Shown: one piece after another, positions 58,310-64,000 of the stretch
Position numbering within the stretch: position 1 is the first letter of the stretch
Layout of the letters: the number at the start of each line of letters is the position of its first letter
Source: Elymus sibiricus
Lineage: Eukaryota; Streptophyta; Magnoliopsida; Poales; Poaceae
DNA: 64,000 nucleotides
Assembly: GCA_039707655.1 (NCBI GenBank)
Contig: CM077666.1
Span: forward strand, 242,078,166-242,142,165
Direction: 5' to 3'
Program-made: the position numbers and the translations under genes
The notes under the pieces: model-generated
Told to the model about the DNA's origin: nothing
The model's database searches: none
The model's input: the letters and a program-made list of their open reading frames with translations, nothing else

Positions 58310-61300
58310 TGTAACATCCCAAAATTCTAAATTTTGGAATGTTATATTAATTAAATAAAAATGATTGATTGTTTGATTGTTTGTTTGATTGATTGACTGA
58401 AAGCGAGTGAAATTTGAAACTTTTTGAAAGTTTAATGAGAGGGAATGAAATGACTTTCCCAAAACTTTCATTCTTGCAACTGATCTCCTTGAATTCAAAT
58501 TCAATTCAAATACAAAACCCTGGAGTGAAGATGACATGACTTCTTCCATTAAAGAAATGAAAAGGGTTTTTGAAAAGAGTTCGAATTCCACTTGGAAATA
58601 TTTTCGAATTCAGAAACTTTATGCAACTCAATGATTTTCATGAGAGAGGATAAAATGACTTCTTCAAATTATATGAAATATGAGTTGGAAGTTTAAAAGA
58701 AGGATTTGAAAGTGGGTTGAAATTCAAATTCAAACCCAATTTGGAGTTATTTGGTTTTTATTCAAATTATTTTTCTCTTAAAAATAAATACATGGAAAAT
58801 AGGGTAACATGATTCCCTTCAACAGAAAAATGGAGAAAAATAAATTTGAATGCATTTTTGTATTTTTAAAATAATTTTATTTGCATTTTAAATGCACCAG
58901 TAGCACTGTTTGAATTATTAGATTTTGTGTGAAATTTATTTGAACTTCAAAAATAGTTCATCTTGTATAAAATGTTTTAATGAAAAAAATTATATACAAT
59001 ATGACTAGATATCATTTTAACTTTATTTTGTTTTGTTTTATTTTTGTTGTTGTCTGTTTTATTAAAAAAACGGCCGAAGCCAGACGCCCCAGGCGCTAGC
59101 CGCCGGCCCAGCTAGCCAAATAGGCCCACGGCCTCTCTCTCCCTCCCGAAAACCCTTCCCACCGGCCACCCGATCCCCTCTCGCTCGCTTTCTCCCGCTG
59201 ACCGCTGGGGCCCGCCCCTTTCTTCTTCTTCCCCACGCCATGGACAGAGGCCACAGCTCGCACGCCTCACCGGCCGATTTTCTTGCGAAGATCGCCTCGC
59301 CCGCAGCCCCTTGCCCACGCAAGACCCCCTATAAATACCGCAGCTTTTCCCCTCGTCCAATTTTCAGAAAAATCTAGATCTCCCGTGCCCCAGAGCTCCG
59401 TCCCAATCTCGCCAGAGTTCGCCGCCGCAGGAGCACCTTCGCCGCTCGATTCCGACGTCGCCGAAGGTTCCCGAGCACCCTGGCCCTATGTTTCTTTATT
59501 CCTCTCTACTCCGCACCTACCTGACTCCTTCTCCTTCACAGACGCGCACGGAAACAACTCCCCGACGCCTTCCGCATCTCGTCGGCGCAGCCCTCACTCC
59601 AGCCGCTGTCCGCCGTCACCAGAGGACACTCCCGACGACGCAAACGCCACCATCGCCTTCCCCGAGACGCGACGGACCTCGTCGTATTCCTCCTCGACCC
59701 CGAAGACCCCGAGGGACGTCGCCCGGATCGAGCAGAGCCGCCCCTCCGCCGTCTTCCCCGACTCCGACGGCGTTGACCGCCCACTATAAGCCGCCATCAT
59801 CCCCGCCGTTCGATCTTGAGTGTACGGTGTAGATTAGATCGGTTATGTTTTTATTTATTTTTGAACCGGTACGCTCTAGTATTCGGCCGTTCGTCCCATA
59901 AGCTAAGCAACGAACACCCCGTAGCCGTCCGATCTAGGTCTGACCGTCAGTGTAGATTTGTTTTATTTTTATTTTTCGAGTCGTTTTCGCTAGTTGCCGG
60001 CCGTCCGCTAGTTCATCCCGCAGCGCACACCCCGTCACCCAACCGCGCGCTGCCACGTGGCCACTAGCCGACCCGTAGAGTTTTAGTTTTTTCTGTTTTA
60101 TTTTCAGATTAGTTTCTGTTTTAGATTTGCTATATCTTTTAGGTTTTAAATCCTTTTTGAATGATTCTTTTTGCATTAGATTAATATTTTCATCTAGTTT
60201 TTGTAGTTGTCAAGTTTGGCCATGTTTGAATAGTTTAAATTTGAATTTGCATGGATTTGCTTCAAGCACTATTTTGTGAATATCTTGAGTTTAAAAATAG
60301 CTATTTGGTTAATTCTTTTTTCTAGTGATCACTTGATCTTTTTTCTAAAGAGTAGGCTTTTGCAAATTAGTTTTTGTTTATTTTAAATTAGGGTTTTAGG
60401 CGAAACAGTACTGTTTTTGTTATAGCTTTGTTTTAATCTTTTCTTTTTTGTTTTAATTGTTTTAAATTATTTCATTTTGTCTTTTTTGACAAATTTAGTT
60501 TTGTTTACGTTAGTCAACAGTAGACAAAATTTTATTTTTATTTTAAAGTTTATTTTCTTTTTTTTGTAGTGACACTGGTATAGGACTTAAATAGGGTTTT
60601 ATAAAAGCTTTTTATTTGTTCTTTTTGCTAAAAAAAGTTGATGAAAAATACTTTCTGTTAACTTAGTTATTTTATATTTTCTTTTCTGTTAATTTATTAG
60701 TTTAGAGTTTTATTTTGCTGTTAAGTTTTATGTAGGACAAAATTATTTTTATTGTTTTTAGTAAAGTCTTAGACCTTTCCTTAGTAGTTTTTCTCATAGT
60801 TTTCCTTGAAGTTTCTTTGGATTTTATTTGGGTTTTATTATTTGATTTCTTTGTTGTTTTAATTGTTTATTGATAATTATGATTGCTAGAAATTGCTTGC
60901 TAGAATGATTGCTTATGTGAATGCAATGTTTGACTATATAGATTTTCTCGGAGAGACGAATAGTTCTATCAAGTTTCCGAGAGCGTTAATATCTTCATCA
61001 AGTAATACCAGGCAAGTTCACTTTGACCATTTTTACATACATATGCTTTTAATGCAGCTAGTGTCTCCTTTTCATCTTTCCTCCCGTAGTGTTATTGAAT
61101 CTTGTAGTTGAGTAGAATGCATGAGGTAGGAACCCATGTCCCTGTTACCAAGCCCGGGACGTTGTTTAGTTTTAATGCTACGCTAAAGTAGACGGGGTTT
61201 GGTATGAGTGCCCGGGAGTGGTGTGAGAAGGTGGACTCTACGTCAATGAGGACAACTTCGTGATGGCATCTGCAAGGACTGCATCTTCAAGGCCTCAAGA

Positions 61301-62313
61301 TTTCGAGACCCGAGACAAGATTTCAATACACACTACTGGGTGAAGGATGGATTTGATGGGCACCCTGGAGTAACCAGTGGATGGCCGGGATGCATGGAGA
61401 AGCGCCCTGACATCTTGCGGAAAGCTTCACCTAGACTCAAAGAGACGGAAGAATACTTCATGCCCGGAAGCTTACCTGTGCAACCGCAAGTCATTATGGG
61501 CTCTGGTTTGGTTGACCTTAGTTGTGACTCTGGGTGGGACGGTGCTAGCAGATGTAGAACTACGGTAGGATTGGATGAGCACCGGACAGTGGTCAGGGGA
61601 ACTCTTCGGAAGACCATGTTTCGGTCGTCTTGTTCTCAAACACCCTGAAGTGCAAGAACGTAAAAAGAGGGATCAAATCTTGTGGGTAAAGTGCACAACA
61701 CTCTGCAGAGTTAAAACCTAATCGATTATCCGTGTCCCTGGTTACAGACAATTTGAGCCTCTGGACTTCGATCTATCTCGGAACTCTCAACATCGGACTG
61801 ATAACTAATTATGGGCAACATATGATACTTATGGGGAGACATCGGTTGGCGGAACCATGTCATAGTAGATAACTCTGTAGGGAAGACTGCTGATTTATTC
61901 CTTTGTTGTAGGGAAAATAAAACCAGCTTTTATGCAAAAACTCAGATGCAGAGCCACAATGCCATATTGCATATAGAATAGTTTTATCATCTGTCTCTCT
62001 TATTTGTGATCTTGCCGGTACATTCAATGTACTGACCTACACGGCTGCAACGTATTATGTTGCAGGATTTTCTACGACGAGTGAGTTTCGTTGTAGGTTT
62101 ACGGTCTACACTCAACCTGCCGATGGCGTTGATGGGACTCCACACCCGTGTAATTGTTTCCGCTGAGACTTACGAGGTATATATCAGTTTTACGTTATTT
62201 ATACATGTGATTGCACTTTGATATATACATTGATGTACTGTGTGTGCCAGCATACCGATCCAGGGATGGCACAGATACACAGAGGCTTGACCGTTTGAGG
62301 TCGGGTCGCTACA
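58310..62313 (+). repeat. F 3' LTR (complete)
   Basis: 4004 bp, TGTAACATCCC...GGTCGCTACA, then A2 resumes at CCTTTTGG. It is very similar to the 5' LTR, so F is fairly young. Confidence 0.92.
61710..61757 (+). promoter_or_regulatory. Conserved LTR block, F 3' LTR
   Basis: ATCGATTATCCGTGTCC; the core starts at 61739, 574 bp from the LTR end. CTGCAG is intact here. Confidence 0.62.
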
Positions 62314-63751
62314 CCTTTTGGTTTATGTAATGCACCTGCTACCTTTCAAAGATGTATGACTGCTATATTCTATGACTTTTGTGAAAAGATTGTTGAGGTT
62401 TTCATGGACGATTTCTCCTTATACGGAACTTTGTTTGATGATTGCTTAAGCAACCTTGATCGAGTTTTGCAAAGATGTGAAGAAACTAATCTTGTCTTGA
62501 ATTGGGAGAAGTGCCACTTTATGGTGAATGAAGGTATAGTCCTTGGGCATAAAATTTCTGAAAGAGATATTGAAGTTGATAAAGCTAAAGTTGATGCAAT
62601 TGAGAAAATGCCATGTCCTAAAGATATCAAAGGTATAATTAGTTTCCTTGGTCATGCTGGTTTCTATAGAAGGTTTATAAAAGACTTCTCTAAAATTTCT
62701 AGGCCCCTTACTAATCTTTTGCAAAAATATGTTCCATTTGTTTTTGATGATGAGTGTGTAGAAGCCTTTGAAAAACTTAAGAAAGCCTTAATTTCTGCAC
62801 CTATTGTTCAACCACCTGATTGGAACCTACCCTTTGAAATTATGTGTGATGCTAGTGATTATGCTGTTGGTGCTGTTCTAGGTCAAAGAGTTGATAAGAA
62901 ATTGAATGTTATTCATTATGCTAGTAAAACTCTAGACAGTGCTCAAAGAAATTATGCTACTACTGAGAAAGAATTTTTAGCAGTTGTGTTTGCATGTGAT
63001 AAATTCAGATCTTACATTGTTGATTCCAAAGTTACTATTCACACTGGTCATCCTGCTATTAAATATCTTATGGAAAAGAAAGATGCTAGACCTAGACTTA
63101 TTAGGTGGGTTCTTCTACTACAAGAATTTGATTTGCATATTGTTGATAGAAAGGGAGCTGAGAATCCCGTAGCTGATAATTTGTCTAGAATGGAAAATGT
63201 TCTTGATGACCCACTTCCTATTAATGATGATTTTCCTGATGAACAACTAGCTGTGATAAACGCTTCTCATAACACACCTTGGTATGCAGACTATGCTAAT
63301 TACATTGTTGCTAAATATATACCACCTAGTTTCACATACCAACAAAAGAAAAAGTTCTTCTTTGATTTAAGACATTACTTTTGGGATGACCCACATTTAT
63401 ATAAAGAAGGAGTAGATGGTGTTATTAGTCGTTGTGTACCTGAGCACGAACAAGAACAAATCCTACGGAAGTGCCACTCCGAGGCATACAGAGGACACCA
63501 TGCGGGAGACAGAACTTCGCATAAGGTATTACAATATGGTTTTTATTGGCCTACTCTTTTCAAGGATGCACGTAAGTTTGTCCTCTCTTGTGATGAATGT
63601 CAAAGAATTGGAAATGTTGGTAGACGTCAGGAAATGCCTATGAATTATTCACTTGTTATCAGACCATTTGATGTTTGGGGTTTTGATTATATGGGACCTT
63701 TTCCTTCCTCTAATGGGTATACTCATATTTTAGTTGCTGTTGATTACGTTA
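62314..63751 (+). pseudogene. A2 RT (C-terminal part), RNase H, integrase (N-terminal part)
   Basis: The frame opens with [14 protein letters not shown] and runs without a stop to the G insertion. RT has the catalytic FMDD (codons at about 62401-62412). RNase H has CDASDY and an intact [11 protein letters not shown], but the later Asp of HTDH is Gly (GGT, 63046-63048), a loss likely to matter for catalysis. Integrase has the His/Cys zinc finger ([11 protein letters not shown] ... CDECQ) and the first catalytic Asp (GFDYMG). It breaks at VDYV, so the remaining Asp and Glu are beyond the insertion. The 16 bp between GGAACTTAT and CCTTTTGG of A1 are missing at the F junction. Confidence 0.88.
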
Positions 63752-64000
63752 TGTGACACCCTGGTTTTCACTCCCTGATTTTTTTTTCGCGGGATTTGAC
63801 TCCCGTCTTTTTTTTGGTGTTATCGGATTTTCTCTCGCTCTTGGGTATTTGAAGATGGTCATTTAGTCTTGCCTTTCCTATCAGACCAAAGATTCTCTCC
63901 AACTCAACTTGCCCACTGATACGTCTCCATCGTATCTACTTTTCCAAACACTTTTGCTCTTGTTTTGGCCCCTAATTTGCATGATTTGAATGGAACTAAC
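63752..64000 (+). mobile_element. LTR retrotransposon G, start of 5' LTR (same family as D)
   Basis: TGTGACACCCTGGTTTTC starts after GATTACGTTA of A2 integrase. The next 160 bp match the 5' part of solo LTR D read on its own strand (CGCGGGATTTG, TATCGGATTTTCT, GAAGATGGTCATTTAG). The probable left target duplication is CGTTA (63747-63751). It is interrupted at 63917 by H. Confidence 0.8.
63917..64000 (+). mobile_element. LTR retrotransposon H, start of LTR
   Basis: TGATACGTCTCCATCGTATC begins an LTR of a common Triticeae type inside the LTR of G. The preceding CCCAC (63912-63916) is the candidate target duplication. Only 84 bp are in the window. Its first bases resemble the A-family LTR (TGATACGTC), so a related Athila-lineage family is likely. 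Confidence 0.7.

Larger units (their letters stand above)
50762..62313 (+). mobile_element. LTR retrotransposon F, 4-kb LTRs, gag-only
   Basis: 5' LTR 50762-54725 (3964 bp, lacking its first 36 bp), interior 54726-58309 (3584 bp), 3' LTR 58310-62313 (4004 bp, complete, TGTAACATCCC...GGTCGCTACA). It interrupts the RT of A2. The interior has a Met-tRNA primer site, a Gag with many zinc knuckles, a second degenerate ORF and no RT, RNase H or integrase. Long LTRs and a 3.5-kb interior recall LARD-type elements such as barley Sukkula; identity with that family is not established here. Confidence 0.92.
46716..63751 (+). mobile_element. LTR retrotransposon A2, Athila lineage, interrupted by F and G
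   Basis: Same family as A1: the LTRs match, and gag, protease and RT align codon for codon. The 5' part is 46716-50761 and the 3' part is 62314-63751, with element F between. It is cut again at 63751 by element G in the middle of integrase. The rest and the 3' LTR are outside the window. The flank before the LTR is TTGAG. Confidence 0.92.

Overview
The window looks like intergenic DNA of a large grass genome, most likely Triticeae (wheat, Aegilops, barley or rye). Nearly all of it is nested LTR retrotransposons of Ty3/gypsy type, with long (1.5-4.2 kb) LTRs, short MITEs and a Stowaway/Mariner end between them. There is no bacterial-style operon, CRISPR array, rRNA or tRNA gene. Species and family names are inference from general features; I could not search a repeat database. 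Element letters (A1, A2, B-H) are mine.

Layout: (1) 1-8516, the 3' part of an Athila-lineage element (A1, +): broken gag, a 1339-codon gag/PR/RT/RH/INT frame, a degenerate downstream ORF, and a 1521-bp 3' LTR. (2) 8517-14937, low-copy DNA with two copies of a roughly 0.7-kb sequence headed by 80-bp tandem units, a 144-bp hAT-type MITE with an 8-bp target duplication, AT-rich DNA with a 93-bp tandem repeat, one small possible host coding exon (14129-14419, -) and a truncated Mariner/Stowaway. (3) 14938-16540 and 35680-37060 are two halves of one ancestral stretch. They were split by element B (16541-35679, -, TSD AAAGG), whose left LTR is itself split by element C (19197-29490, +, TSD CAGTG). 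B and C are related long-LTR subfamilies: C keeps only gag and the start of protease, B keeps no coding sequence. (4) 37057-43551, unclassified DNA with a two-copy tandem repeat, interrupted by a minus-strand solo LTR (D, 38203-42360, TSD TCAAG). (5) 43552-64000, a nest up to four levels deep: element E (5' LTR 43552-46411) is interrupted by a second Athila copy (A2, from 46716). A2 is interrupted by a long-LTR gag-only element F (50762-62313) inside RT and by element G (from 63752) inside integrase. G is interrupted by element H (from 63917).

How the parts work together: none of the elements seen here is clearly autonomous. A1 and A2 carry the Athila polyprotein but are broken by stops, frameshifts and insertions. 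B, C, F and the solo LTR D must have depended on enzymes encoded elsewhere. B, C, D, E and F nevertheless share one LTR block (core GCCGTGTCC, often next to TTCGAA and CTGCAG) at a nearly fixed distance from the LTR 3' end. B and C also carry ACGT-core palindromes repeated every 11 bp and GAGG/CCTC stem-loop repeats. These shared cis modules, an LTR-like promoter block copied in front of the downstream ORF of A1, and a Gag of F with six zinc knuckles are the most unusual signals here.
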